From contig CAMTON010000016.1 of the NCBI GenBank assembly GCA_947074105.1, positions 1 through 52,376 on the forward strand: DNA of 52,376 nucleotides. Reading direction: 5' to 3'. The notes beneath the pieces are model-generated. The model was not told the DNA's origin. It searched no databases and saw only the letters and a list, made by a program, of their open reading frames with translations. The translations under genes were made by a program, and so were the position numbers. The stretch comes from an uncultured Bacteroidales bacterium (lineage in GTDB: Bacteria; Bacteroidota; Bacteroidia; Bacteroidales; JAUNSR01). Shown here one piece after another: positions 37,254 through 46,218 of this stretch. How positions within the stretch are numbered: the first letter of the stretch is position 1; every line of letters begins with the position of its first letter.

Positions 37254-38978
37254 ATGATAAGCAAATGGAATTATCATACCTTAACATCGGAAGAAGAAGA
37301 ATTATGTAGTAAATTATCGGAAGAATTGAATATCAATCGTTCGATAATGACACTTTTGATACAACGAGGTATAAATACACCGGAAGCTGTAAAAAAATAC
37401 TTTCGGCCTCAGCTTAATGATCTTCATGATCCTTTTCTTATGAGAGATATGGATAAAGCGGTTATGCGTCTTAATCAGGCTATAGGAAGAAAGGAAAATA
37501 TCCTTATCTATGGTGATTATGACGTTGACGGCACTACGGCTGTGGCTCTGGTTTACAGATTTCTGAGAAACTTTTATAATCATCTTGATTATTATATCCC
37601 CGACAGATATGATGACGGGTACGGAATATCCACAAAAGGAATTGAATATGCAATTGACAAAAACGTAACTCTTGTCATTGCTCTTGACTGTGGTATTAAA
37701 GCAATTGAGAAAGTGGCCTTCGCAAAGGAAAACGGCATAGATTTCATCATATGTGATCATCATATGCCTGATGAAGAGCTGCCTGACGCAGTTGCCATTC
37801 TTGATCCGAAAAGAAATGATGCTACATATCCCTATTCCCACCTTTCAGGTTGCGGAGTAGGATTTAAGTTCATGCAGGGATTTGCCGTCAACAATAACCT
37901 TGACATAAATTCTCTTCTTTTACCTATGCTTGACCTTGTAGCCGTCAGTATTGCATCCGATATAGTACCTATTACAGGAGAAAACAGAATACTGGCTTAT
38001 TACGGATTAAAGCAGATCAATGCAAATCCCAGTCTTGGACTGCAGTCTATTATAGATCTGTGCGGACTCAAAGGCAGAGAAATATCAATTTCAGATATTG
38101 TCTTTAAGATAGGACCAAGAATAAATGCCTCAGGAAGAATGATGTGCGGTAAAGAAGCAGTAGATCTTCTTATTGCCCGCGACAGACATTCTGCAAAAAA
38201 GAAATGCGAAAGCATTAATCTTTATAATGAGGAAAGAAAGGAGCTTGACAAAAAGATAACAGAAGAGGCTAACAACATAATAAAAGACATTCCCGGTTTT
38301 GAGAATAAAAAAAGTGTTGTTATTTTCCATCCCACATGGCATAAAGGAGTCATCGGAATCGTGGCTTCCAGACTTACAGAACTTTATTATAAGCCTGCTG
38401 TCGTACTTACTCTTTCAAATGGGTACGCGACAGGTTCAGCGAGATCAATTCAGGGTTTTGATGTCTATAAAGCGATTGAGTCATGCAGAGATATTATAGA
38501 AAACTTTGGAGGGCACACATTTGCGGCAGGACTGTCACTTAAAGAAGAAAATATACCGGCTTTCATAGAAAGATTCGAACAATATGTTGCCGATAATATT
38601 CTTAAGGAGCAGACAATTCCTCAGCATGACATAGATATATGCATTGATTTTAAGGATATCACACCCAAGTTTTTCAGGTTACTTAAACAGCTTAATCCGT
38701 TCGGTCCGGGAAATCCAAAACCGATCTTTTGTACCCACCGTGTTTATGATTACGGTACAAGTCGTCTGGTAGGCAGAGAACAGGAGCATATAAAGCTAGA
38801 ACTGGTTGACAGCAATTCTGAAAATATAATGAATGGCATCGCTTTTGGAATGTATGAATATAATGATTATATCAAGGAACTGAATCCTTTTGATATTTGC
38901 TATACGATTGAAGAAAACACTTATAACGGTAACAGTTCTATACAACTATTAATAAAAGATATTCGTCCTTCTGAATAA
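37254..38978 (+). CDS. recJ: Single-stranded-DNA-specific exonuclease RecJ
   Basis: A 574-residue DHH-family nuclease. The conserved motifs are DYDVDGTTA (motif I), DCGIKA (II) and DHHMPD (III), with GGHTFAAG in the DHHA1 domain; the Asp and His residues bind Mn or Mg. It degrades single-stranded DNA 5'-3' in recombination and mismatch repair. The length is typical of the family. It lies directly before recQ, its usual functional partner in the RecF pathway. Confidence 0.96.
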   Translation: MISKWNYHTLTSEEEELCSKLSEELNINRSIMTLLIQRGINTPEAVKKYFRPQLNDLHDPFLMRDMDKAVMRLNQAIGRKENILIYGDYDVDGTTAVALVYRFLRNFYNHLDYYIPDRYDDGYGISTKGIEYAIDKNVTLVIALDCGIKAIEKVAFAKENGIDFIICDHHMPDEELPDAVAILDPKRNDATYPYSHLSGCGVGFKFMQGFAVNNNLDINSLLLPMLDLVAVSIASDIVPITGENRILAYYGLKQINANPSLGLQSIIDLCGLKGREISISDIVFKIGPRINASGRMMCGKEAVDLLIARDRHSAKKKCESINLYNEERKELDKKITEEANNIIKDIPGFENKKSVVIFHPTWHKGVIGIVASRLTELYYKPAVVLTLSNGYATGSARSIQGFDVYKAIESCRDIIENFGGHTFAAGLSLKEENIPAFIERFEQYVADNILKEQTIPQHDIDICIDFKDITPKFFRLLKQLNPFGPGNPKPIFCTHRVYDYGTSRLVGREQEHIKLELVDSNSENIMNGIAFGMYEYNDYIKELNPFDICYTIEENTYNGNSSIQLLIKDIRPSE

Positions 38979-38995
38979 CAGGGACGAATATCTTT
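38955..38995 (+). terminator. recJ terminator overlapping its stop codon
   Basis: AAAGATATTCGTCC (38955-38968) lies in the last recJ codons and pairs with GGACGAATATCTTT (38982-38995); the stop is in the loop and a T run follows. A -7 box for recQ follows at once. Confidence 0.8.
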
Positions 38996-38997
38996 TT

Positions 38998-39005
38998 TAA
39001 TTTTG
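38998..39005 (+). promoter_or_regulatory. recQ promoter -7 box
   Basis: TAATTTTG matches TAnnTTTG and is two bases past the terminator stem. It separates recQ transcription from recJ, with a leader of about 44 bases before the GTG start. Confidence 0.5.
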
Positions 39006-39055
39006 CATCATATTTCCGGTTTTAATCCTCTGTCGAATCATCTATCCTTATCAAT

Positions 39056-40957
39056 GTGGCTACAGCACATGAAATATTAAAACAATACTGGGGTTATGAC
39101 AACTTCAGACCTCTCCAGCTTGATATAATCAACTCTCTTCTTGAAGGAAAGGATACTTTAGGGCTTATGCCGACAGGCGGTGGTAAATCACTGACCTTTC
39201 AGGTGCCGGCACTAATGATGGAAGGGGTATGCATTGTGGTCACTCCTCTTATCGCACTGATGAAAGATCAGAAAGATAATCTCCGTGCAAAAGGAATAAA
39301 AGCTACAGCCATATACTCGGGAATGACAAGACAGGAAATTATCGTAGCACTCGAGAATTGCATTTACGGTAATTATAAACTTCTCTACGTTTCCCCGGAA
39401 AGGCTTTCTTCAGATCTTTTTCTTGCCAAACTTAATGCAATGAAGATAAGCTTCATTGTGGTGGACGAAGCTCACTGTATATCTCAGTGGGGTTACGATT
39501 TCCGTCCCTCCTATTTGAAAATTAATGAACTTCGTACGCTTCTTCCTGACGCTCCTGTTCTTGCACTTACTGCCACAGCGACAAAGGATGTAGTAAAAGA
39601 TATACAGAGCAAGCTTTCGTTTTCAAAAGAGAATGTATTCAGAAAAAGTTTCAATCGCGATAATCTGTCTTATGTAGTAAGAAACAACGACAATAAAAAC
39701 AGTGAGCTGCTGCGTATTCTGAGTAAGGTGGAAGGTTGTGCCATAGTTTATGTGAGAAGCAGAAAGAAAACTGCCGAAATAGCAGAATTACTTAACATGA
39801 ACGGAATTAAAGCGGATTTCTATCATGCGGGACTTAATCATAAAGTAAAAGAGCAGAAACAGGAAGAGTGGAAAAATGATACGACAAGAGTAATAGTTTC
39901 CACCAATGCTTTCGGAATGGGAATTGATAAACCGGACGTGCGGGTAGTTGTTCATCTGGATCTGCCGAATTCACCCGAAGAATATTTTCAGGAAGCGGGA
40001 CGTGCGGGACGCGATGAGAAAAAAAGCTATGCCGTGATAATATATTCACCCGCCGACCGTGTAAAACTGCTGAAAAGAATAGCAGACACATTTCCTGAAA
40101 AGGAATTTGTAAAAAAGATTTATAATTCACTTGGCAGTTTTTATCAGATCGCTGTTGGCGCAGGAACCGACTCAGTGTTTGATTTTGACCTTTTTAAATT
40201 CTGCAGCGCATATAAATATCCTCTTATTCCGACTCACAGCGCACTTAAGATACTTCAGCAGGCCGATTATATAGTTTATGATGAGAATGCGGAATCTCTT
40301 TCACGTATTATGGTGACATTGCCCAGAGAGGAATTTTATAAACTGAAAGAGTTTGATGCTAAGACATCAAAACTTATAAATGTTCTTTTAAGATCCTATA
40401 CAGGACTTTTTGCCGATTATGTGTATATACGCGAAGAGCTTCTTATGCAGAGATCGGGACTTACCAGACAGGAGGTATATGAAAGACTTGTTATGCTTAG
40501 CAAAGTGAGAATCATACATTATATTCCTGAAAAAAAGATTCCTATAATTGTCTTTACACAGAGTCGTGAAGATCCCGATTATGTAAGTATAGGAAAAGAA
40601 GTATATGAAAAGCGTAAAGAACGGTTTACAAACCGTATTAACGGTATAATAGACTATGTGACAAGCGAAGATATATGCAGAAACAGGATACTGCTCCGCT
40701 ATTTCGGAGAAAAATCTTATCATGATTGCGGAGTATGTGATGTTTGTCTTTCAAGAAAGGAACAGAAACTCACTTCTTCACTTTTCCGGAAAATAGAAAA
40801 ACAAATAAAGGAACAGTTGAAGGAAAAACTTATGAGTACGGAAGAGTTGACCGACATACTTGAGTTCCCGGAATATCACATAATTGAGGTTATAAGATTT
40901 CTTATAGATGAGAATTATGTAACAGAAGAGGACGGTAAACTAATCTATATAAAATAA
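39056..40957 (+). CDS. recQ: ATP-dependent DNA helicase RecQ
   Basis: A 633-residue RecQ-family helicase. The start is GTG at 39056, with no in-frame ATG between the upstream TAA and the conserved ATAHEILKQYWGYDNFRPLQ. The Walker A is GLMPTGGGKSL, the DEAH box is VVDEAHCISQWGYDFRPSY, and the later motif VVHLDLPNSPEEYFQEAGRAGRD is typical. A zinc-binding Cys set (CRNRILLRYF then CGVCDVC) and a winged-helix end follow, matching the RQC domain. No HRDC domain is clear. It unwinds DNA 3'-5' in recombination and repair. The gene is followed 21 bases later by lrgA. Confidence 0.96.
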   Translation: MATAHEILKQYWGYDNFRPLQLDIINSLLEGKDTLGLMPTGGGKSLTFQVPALMMEGVCIVVTPLIALMKDQKDNLRAKGIKATAIYSGMTRQEIIVALENCIYGNYKLLYVSPERLSSDLFLAKLNAMKISFIVVDEAHCISQWGYDFRPSYLKINELRTLLPDAPVLALTATATKDVVKDIQSKLSFSKENVFRKSFNRDNLSYVVRNNDNKNSELLRILSKVEGCAIVYVRSRKKTAEIAELLNMNGIKADFYHAGLNHKVKEQKQEEWKNDTTRVIVSTNAFGMGIDKPDVRVVVHLDLPNSPEEYFQEAGRAGRDEKKSYAVIIYSPADRVKLLKRIADTFPEKEFVKKIYNSLGSFYQIAVGAGTDSVFDFDLFKFCSAYKYPLIPTHSALKILQQADYIVYDENAESLSRIMVTLPREEFYKLKEFDAKTSKLINVLLRSYTGLFADYVYIREELLMQRSGLTRQEVYERLVMLSKVRIIHYIPEKKIPIIVFTQSREDPDYVSIGKEVYEKRKERFTNRINGIIDYVTSEDICRNRILLRYFGEKSYHDCGVCDVCLSRKEQKLTSSLFRKIEKQIKEQLKEKLMSTEELTDILEFPEYHIIEVIRFLIDENYVTEEDGKLIYIK

Positions 40958-40978
40958 ATCAATATAAATATCGATCGT

Positions 40979-41347
40979 ATGATAAGAGGTTCATTTATAA
41001 TATTATTATTTCTTTTCATAGGGGAAAGTATAAGTTATTTTATCGGAAACATTATTCCGGGGTCCGTGATAGGAATGGTTTTGATATTCGTATCACTCAC
41101 CTTGAAAATCGTCAACCCCGAACATGTAAGAGCTGTAACAGAGTTTCTTACCAAGAACATGACTATATTTTTCGTTCCTGCTTCTATAGGGATTATGAAG
41201 TCATGGAATATTATCTCTGCAAACTGGTTCAGCCTGACTTTCATATGTATAAGTACAACAATACTTATAATAATGATTGTAGCTTTTATTCAGGAAAAAG
41301 CTGAAAAACTCAGAAAGAAAAAAGAAATAGAGAATCAGAACATTTAA
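40979..41347 (+). CDS. lrgA: LrgA/CidA family membrane protein
   Basis: A 122-residue membrane protein with four hydrophobic segments. GSVIGMVLIFVSL, FLTKNMTIFFVPASIGIM and the basic C-terminal tail (KLRKKKE) match the CidA/LrgA family. Such proteins act with LrgB in controlling murein hydrolase export, holin-like, or in the transport of small organic acids such as pyruvate. It lies 21 bases after recQ and 22 bases before lrgB, on the same strand. Confidence 0.9.
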   Translation: MIRGSFIILLFLFIGESISYFIGNIIPGSVIGMVLIFVSLTLKIVNPEHVRAVTEFLTKNMTIFFVPASIGIMKSWNIISANWFSLTFICISTTILIIMIVAFIQEKAEKLRKKKEIENQNI

Positions 41348-41369
41348 GTATTTAAGGTAAAAGGTTGTT

Positions 41370-42080
41370 ATGGATATTACACAGCATTTGTTTAATAATG
41401 CCCCGTTTATGCTTACTCTGACAATGGGGAGTTTTCTGTTAGGGACTTATATTTATAAGAAAAGTAAAATTTCATTGCTGCATCCGTGCATTATAAGCAT
41501 GATATGCATAATATCATTTCTGAAAGTTTTCGATATTCCTTATGAAACCTATGCGGAAGGAAGCGCTTTTATTAATTTCATGCTTGGCCCTGCTGTTGTT
41601 TCACTTGGAGTGCTTCTTTACGATCAGATGAAATATCTGAAGGGAAATGTATTGTCGATTCTTACTGCCGTCTCGGTAGGAAGCGTAATCGGAGTCATAA
41701 GTGTTGTTATTCTTGGCAGACTGTTCGGTCTTGACAGCTCTCTTATTGTATCAATGGAACCTAAATCGGTGACAACACCTATTGCACTCGGCATATCGGA
41801 ATCTTATGGAGGAATCACATCGCTTACTGCGGTAACAGTGGTTATATGCGGGATGTTTGGTGCCGTATTCGGACCTAAGGTATTATCTGTTATCGGGATA
41901 AAAAGCCCGGTAGCACAGGGGCTTTCAATCGGAGCGGCTTCACATGGTCTCGGTACAGCCCGTGCAATGGAGATTGGTGCAGTGGAGGGTGCTATAAGCG
42001 GATTGTCTATAGGCCTTATGGGAGTCATGACCTCGGTCGCGGTGCCTGTAGTGCACTGGTTCATAGAGAATATATTCTGA
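41370..42080 (+). CDS. lrgB: LrgB family membrane protein
   Basis: A 236-residue polytopic protein. MEPKSVTTPIALGISESYGG and GAASHGLGTARAMEIG are the LrgB/CidB hallmarks. It forms a membrane complex with LrgA, proposed as an antiholin or metabolite carrier; the substrate in Bacteroidetes is not established. It is 22 bases downstream of lrgA. No hairpin follows before the TPP riboswitch region. Confidence 0.92.
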   Translation: MDITQHLFNNAPFMLTLTMGSFLLGTYIYKKSKISLLHPCIISMICIISFLKVFDIPYETYAEGSAFINFMLGPAVVSLGVLLYDQMKYLKGNVLSILTAVSVGSVIGVISVVILGRLFGLDSSLIVSMEPKSVTTPIALGISESYGGITSLTAVTVVICGMFGAVFGPKVLSVIGIKSPVAQGLSIGAASHGLGTARAMEIGAVEGAISGLSIGLMGVMTSVAVPVVHWFIENIF

Positions 42081-42177
42081 AAAAAGAATATTAAACAACA
42101 ATATATTTATATAAAATAAAAGTTACCGGCTGTTTTTGTTAAATATTTAGATAATTTTTAGTTCCTTTGCAGCCGTA

Positions 42178-42259
42178 AAAAGGGGTGCTCTGCTTTGGCA
42201 GGTGCTGAGAATAAACCCATTGAACCTGATCGGGTAATGCCGGCGAAGGGAAAGATATC
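42178..42259 (+). promoter_or_regulatory. TPP riboswitch (THI element)
   Basis: The THI-box order is intact: GGGGTGC, GCTGAGA, AAACCC, TGAACCTGATC, GGGTAATGCCGGCG and AGGGAA. It binds thiamine pyrophosphate and represses the downstream genes when TPP is plentiful. A weak -7-like TTCCTTTG is at 42162-42169. A 7-bp stem, AATTTCC/GGAAATT (42285-42302), in the remaining leader may be part of the expression platform; the switching structure is not certain. Confidence 0.96.
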
Positions 42260-42391
42260 ATTATATCTGATTTACTTCCATAAAAATTTCCATCCGGAAA
42301 TTGAGTTCAATATGTTTTCTCCTTTTTTATTTATAATAGTATATCCGGGCCGGAAGAGACCGGTCGGAATAAAAATGTGCTGAAAATAAAT

Positions 42392-44662
42392 ATGAAAAAG
42401 GTTGTATTGTTATCGGCTGCCGCGATGTCGGCGGCGGTAAACGTTAAAGGTGAGACAGAAGAATTAAAGTCACGCCAGTTAGAAGAAGTAGTGGTAAATG
42501 CGACAAAAGCAGTTGAAGGCACACCTATGGCCTTTACCGATGTAAGCAAAGATGAACTCAGAAAGAATAATTTCGGGCAGGATATTCCCTATCTTATCTC
42601 TCAGACGCCGAATGTGATAGTAACGTCGGACGCAGGTACTGGAATCGGATATACCGGTTTCAGAGTACGTGGCACTGATGCAAACAGAATAAATATCACA
42701 GTAAACGGCGTTCCTCTTAATGATTCCGAATCGCAGGGAGTATTCTGGGTAAATATGCCGGATTTCGCATCATCGGTAGAAAACGTACAGGTTCAGCGCG
42801 GTGTAGGGACTTCTACTAACGGAGCTGCCGCATTCGGTGCGACCATCGCTATGCAGACTATCAAACCGAGCCTTAAACCTTATGCAGAGGTTAATTCGGC
42901 AGCGGGATCATTCAGTACTTTTAAAAATACTGTCTCTGCCGGGACAGGTCTTATAAATGATCATTTCGTTGTTGATGCCAGATATACCAAAATCGACAGT
43001 AAAGGTTTTATCGACCGTGCTAAAGCGGATATGAGCTCTTATTATGCTTCGGCAGCATATTATGGCAATAGCTTTGTCATCAGATATCAGTCTTTCGGAA
43101 GCTCAGAAGTTACGAATCAGGCATGGAATTATGTCCCTTCCTCTATGATAGCCGCGGGAAACAGAACTTATAACAGTTGCGGTGAATATTATATAGATCG
43201 TCTTGACGAGAACGGAAACAAGGTTTATGATGAAGACGGCAAGGTAGTAAAGGATACCAGATATTATGATCAGACAGATAATTACTGGCAGTATCATCAT
43301 CATCTTTCATATTCTCAGAGTTTCAGTAATAAGCTTAGTATGAATGTGACTCTGCATTATACTAACGGTAAGGGATATTATGAAGATTATAAATATAATT
43401 CTTCACTTTATAAATTCAATCTTAAGAATTTCACCGATGCTGACGGAAATACTGTAAAAAAAACAGATATCGTAAGACGCAAATGGATGGTGAATGATTT
43501 CTACGGTGCCGTATATAATCTTAACTACACCTCTGACAGACTTAATCTTGTGTTAGGCGGAGGTATTAATAATTATGTCGGTAATCATTTCGGAAATGTG
43601 ATCTGGGTCAAGAGCTACAATAACCTGAGCAATGGCGACAGATATTATGATAATGACGGAACGAAACTTGATTATAATGTATTCCTGAAAGGGAGTTATC
43701 ATCTGACATCAGCATTCAGCGCGTTTGCCGATATGCAGTACAGAGGAATTAGATATCAGGCTGACGGGACAAGCGACCGATTCGATTATGACAAGAAACA
43801 GCAGATTCTTGATATAGATAAAAGTTATGAATTCTTCAACCCTAAAGTAGGTCTGAATTATTCGAAAAACGGACATACGGGATTTGCGTCATTCTCTATT
43901 GCTAACCGTGAACCCAACAGAAATAATTTCACTGATGCGGAAGCTTATGAAAGACCTACTTACGAGACTCTTTATGATTATGAAGCGGGGTATTCTTATA
44001 ACAGCAAATACTGGAATGTAGGAGTTAACGCATATTATATGGATTATAATAATCAGCTGATCCTTACCGGTAAGCTGAGTGATATCGGAGAGTCTCTGAC
44101 TTCCAATATCAAGGAATCTTACAGAGCGGGAATTGAGCTTATGGCAGGTTTCAGAGTAGGTAAATTCATGGACTGGAACGGAAATGTGTCTTTAAGCCGT
44201 AATAAGATTAAAAATTTCACAGAAACTGTCGATCTTTATGACGCAGACAAGGAATGGACAGGAACTACCGAAGTATTTTATGATAAGACAGATATTTCGT
44301 TTTCGCCTGACATCGTAGCGAACTCTGTTTTTAATTTCTACGTAAAAGGCTTCTATGCTTCGTTCATGTCTTCTTATGTAGGCAAACAATATCTTGATAA
44401 TACTTCTTCGAATGACCGCTCTATTAATCCTTATTTTGTGAATAATCTTCAGGTAGGATATTCTTTCAAAACAAAAGTTTTCAAAGAAGTGGGACTTAAT
44501 TTCAGAGTCAATAATATTTTCAATGAAAAATATGAGACAAGCGGATGGGTTTATTCGTATGTTGTTGACGGCAAAACAACGCTTAACAACAGAACTATCG
44601 AAGACGGACTTGCGACTCAGGCAGGGATAAACTTTATGGGATCACTGAGTCTTAAATTCTAA
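42392..44662 (+). CDS. TonB-dependent receptor, probable thiamine importer
   Basis: A 756-residue outer-membrane receptor starting at ATG 42392 (MKKVVLLSAAAMSAAV, a signal peptide); a GTG at 42377 would give a poorer N-terminus. The plug domain (about 35-150) shows TKAVEGTPMAFTDVSKDEL, FRVRGTDANRINITVNGVPLND and VQRGVGTSTNGAAAFG. The 22-strand barrel ends in SLKF with the usual terminal Phe. It lies directly behind a TPP riboswitch and before PnuT-like and TPP kinase genes, so the probable substrate is thiamine or its phosphates (the OMthi group). It has no N-terminal carboxypeptidase-like domain. Confidence 0.93.
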   Translation: MKKVVLLSAAAMSAAVNVKGETEELKSRQLEEVVVNATKAVEGTPMAFTDVSKDELRKNNFGQDIPYLISQTPNVIVTSDAGTGIGYTGFRVRGTDANRINITVNGVPLNDSESQGVFWVNMPDFASSVENVQVQRGVGTSTNGAAAFGATIAMQTIKPSLKPYAEVNSAAGSFSTFKNTVSAGTGLINDHFVVDARYTKIDSKGFIDRAKADMSSYYASAAYYGNSFVIRYQSFGSSEVTNQAWNYVPSSMIAAGNRTYNSCGEYYIDRLDENGNKVYDEDGKVVKDTRYYDQTDNYWQYHHHLSYSQSFSNKLSMNVTLHYTNGKGYYEDYKYNSSLYKFNLKNFTDADGNTVKKTDIVRRKWMVNDFYGAVYNLNYTSDRLNLVLGGGINNYVGNHFGNVIWVKSYNNLSNGDRYYDNDGTKLDYNVFLKGSYHLTSAFSAFADMQYRGIRYQADGTSDRFDYDKKQQILDIDKSYEFFNPKVGLNYSKNGHTGFASFSIANREPNRNNFTDAEAYERPTYETLYDYEAGYSYNSKYWNVGVNAYYMDYNNQLILTGKLSDIGESLTSNIKESYRAGIELMAGFRVGKFMDWNGNVSLSRNKIKNFTETVDLYDADKEWTGTTEVFYDKTDISFSPDIVANSVFNFYVKGFYASFMSSYVGKQYLDNTSSNDRSINPYFVNNLQVGYSFKTKVFKEVGLNFRVNNIFNEKYETSGWVYSYVVDGKTTLNNRTIEDGLATQAGINFMGSLSLKF

Positions 44663-44680
44663 GATTATAAATACTTAAAA

Positions 44681-44705
44681 GGCCGGTATAGATAATATGC
44701 CGGCC
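44681..44705 (+). other. Intercistronic hairpin in the thiamine operon
   Basis: GGCCGGTATA and TATGCCGGCC form a 10-bp stem with one G-U and a 5-base loop, 18 bases past the receptor stop. The tail is AT-rich without a run of T, so it may reduce readthrough or protect the 3' end rather than terminate. Confidence 0.6.
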
Positions 44706-44773
44706 ATATTTACCTTTTACCTTACATGACTTTTAATTCACGTGAAGTCATCATTAATATTTTACTTTAAACT

Positions 44774-45409
44774 ATGACGCAATCATATTTTCTAAGTGAC
44801 AGTTTCTGGCTTCATCTTGAACTGTTCGGAGTTATAACGGGACTTATCTTCTTATATCTTGAGATTAAACAGCGCCCTTCTATGTGGCTTGTTGGAGGCT
44901 TATCATCACTGGTATATATTGTCGTATTTTGTTTTGCCAAGATATATGCGGATATGAGCTATAATATATATAATTTTATTATCAGCATATACGGGTTCTT
45001 CTTATGGATAAAATACTTTAATAATGCCCCTAAGGAATTAAAAGAAAAGAAATCTCAGGAAATAGAATACAGACATATATCCAGGAATGAAATTCTTCTT
45101 TTTTCAGGACTTAGCATTTTTTTGTATTTCGTGATATATTATATTCTTTCTTATTTTACAGACTCTCCTATTCCTGCTGATGATTCTTTCACGACAACAT
45201 TAAGTATCGTTGCAACGTTGCTTCTTGTAAAGAAAATTATTCAGCACTGGTTAATGTGGATAGTTATAAATATTGCGTCAGTGTTTATATATTATGAGCG
45301 CGGGCTTTATCCGACTTCTGCACTTTATGTGGTTTACGGAATTGCTGCGGTGTATGGTTTTTATATATGGAGAAAGGAAGGAAAAGATTTTTCTCTTTCA
45401 GTATCTTAA
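44774..45409 (+). CDS. PnuC-family transporter, probable thiamine transporter PnuT
   Basis: A 211-residue inner-membrane protein with about seven hydrophobic segments. Family signatures include WLVGGLSSLVYIVVF, YNIYNFIISIYGFFLWIKY and W-rich segments such as HWLMWIVINIASVFIYYERGLYPTSALYVVYG. PnuC proteins move vitamins by facilitated diffusion with phosphorylation inside the cell trapping the substrate. Here the TPP riboswitch, receptor and thiamine kinase point to thiamine rather than nicotinamide riboside. It sits between the receptor and the kinase. Confidence 0.92.
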   Translation: MTQSYFLSDSFWLHLELFGVITGLIFLYLEIKQRPSMWLVGGLSSLVYIVVFCFAKIYADMSYNIYNFIISIYGFFLWIKYFNNAPKELKEKKSQEIEYRHISRNEILLFSGLSIFLYFVIYYILSYFTDSPIPADDSFTTTLSIVATLLLVKKIIQHWLMWIVINIASVFIYYERGLYPTSALYVVYGIAAVYGFYIWRKEGKDFSLSVS

Positions 45410-45458
45410 GTAAGACGCAGTAAAGACGTTTTAATTATTTATTTTCTGAATTTTAATT

Positions 45459-46106
45459 ATGATGATGGATAATCTTGATTGTATTATTGTTGCTAACGGA
45501 TTATTTCCCGAAGATGATAAAATAGTGAATCTTCTGAGAAAGGATGATATTTATATTATAGCATGTGACGGCGGTGTCGGAAATCTGGCAGAACGAAATA
45601 TCATACCTGATATAATAATCGGAGATCTTGACAGCATTGATCCTGAACTGAAACAACGATTCAGTGACATTGTAATAAGAAATAAGGAACAGGAAACCAA
45701 TGACCTTACCAAAGCAGTGAATTATGCCGTTTCAAAAGGCTTTAATGATATCGGAATAATAGCAGCAACAGGACTGAGAGAAGATCATACATTGGGTAAT
45801 ATATCGCTTCTTACGGCTTATAAAGAGCTTGTGTATAATATATGTATAATTTCGGACTTCGGATATTTTGTTTCTATAAATAAGACTACTGAATTCAGAG
45901 CTATTCCCGGACAGCAGATTTCGGTATTTTCACTACCTCCTCTTTCGCCTATAACTTCTGAGGGATTGCTTTATCCTATAGATAATCGCAACTTTCCTAT
46001 CTGGTGGGAAGGTACTTTGAATCAAAGTATATCGGATAAATTTACCTTGTATGTAGATGGTGTAAATGCTAATATCATTGTTTATTTCAGCTTTACTGTG
46101 AAATAA
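45459..46106 (+). CDS. Thiamine pyrophosphokinase
   Basis: A 215-residue enzyme that converts thiamine and ATP to TPP and AMP. The family motifs are present: IIACDGG (substrate), IIGDLDSIDPEL (metal and phosphate), ETNDLTKAVNYA and GLREDHTLGNISLL. The start has three consecutive ATGs; the first is used here. It ends the TPP-controlled receptor-transporter-kinase operon and explains how imported thiamine is trapped and made active. Confidence 0.93.
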   Translation: MMMDNLDCIIVANGLFPEDDKIVNLLRKDDIYIIACDGGVGNLAERNIIPDIIIGDLDSIDPELKQRFSDIVIRNKEQETNDLTKAVNYAVSKGFNDIGIIAATGLREDHTLGNISLLTAYKELVYNICIISDFGYFVSINKTTEFRAIPGQQISVFSLPPLSPITSEGLLYPIDNRNFPIWWEGTLNQSISDKFTLYVDGVNANIIVYFSFTVK

Positions 46107-46142
46107 GATTCTGACTTTAGAAAAGTTTGATACAATTCATAT

Positions 46143-46194
46143 AAAGCAATATCCCCCTTACGTTCAGAGATGAACCTAAGGGGGATATTGCTTT
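46143..46194. terminator. Thiamine operon terminator, possibly shared
   Basis: A very strong stem: AAAGCAATATCCCCCTTA-GTTCA pairs with the reverse arm through 46194, with a 4-base loop and one small internal mismatch. It is followed by a T-rich tract on the plus strand. It lies between two convergent genes and may also serve the kinase gene on the minus strand. Confidence 0.9.
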
Positions 46195-46218
46195 TATTTT
46201 TTATAGAATTTTTATATG

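Noticed and set aside
39054-39056. ATG as the recQ start
   Set aside because: It is out of frame with the helicase; the in-frame start is GTG at 39056.
42195-42383. A 62-codon ORF before the thiamine receptor
   Set aside because: It is read straight through the TPP aptamer and its leader, so it is not a protein gene.
44774-45409. Nicotinamide riboside transporter PnuC
   Set aside because: The gene sits behind a TPP riboswitch between a receptor and thiamine kinase, so the thiamine (PnuT) role is better supported.
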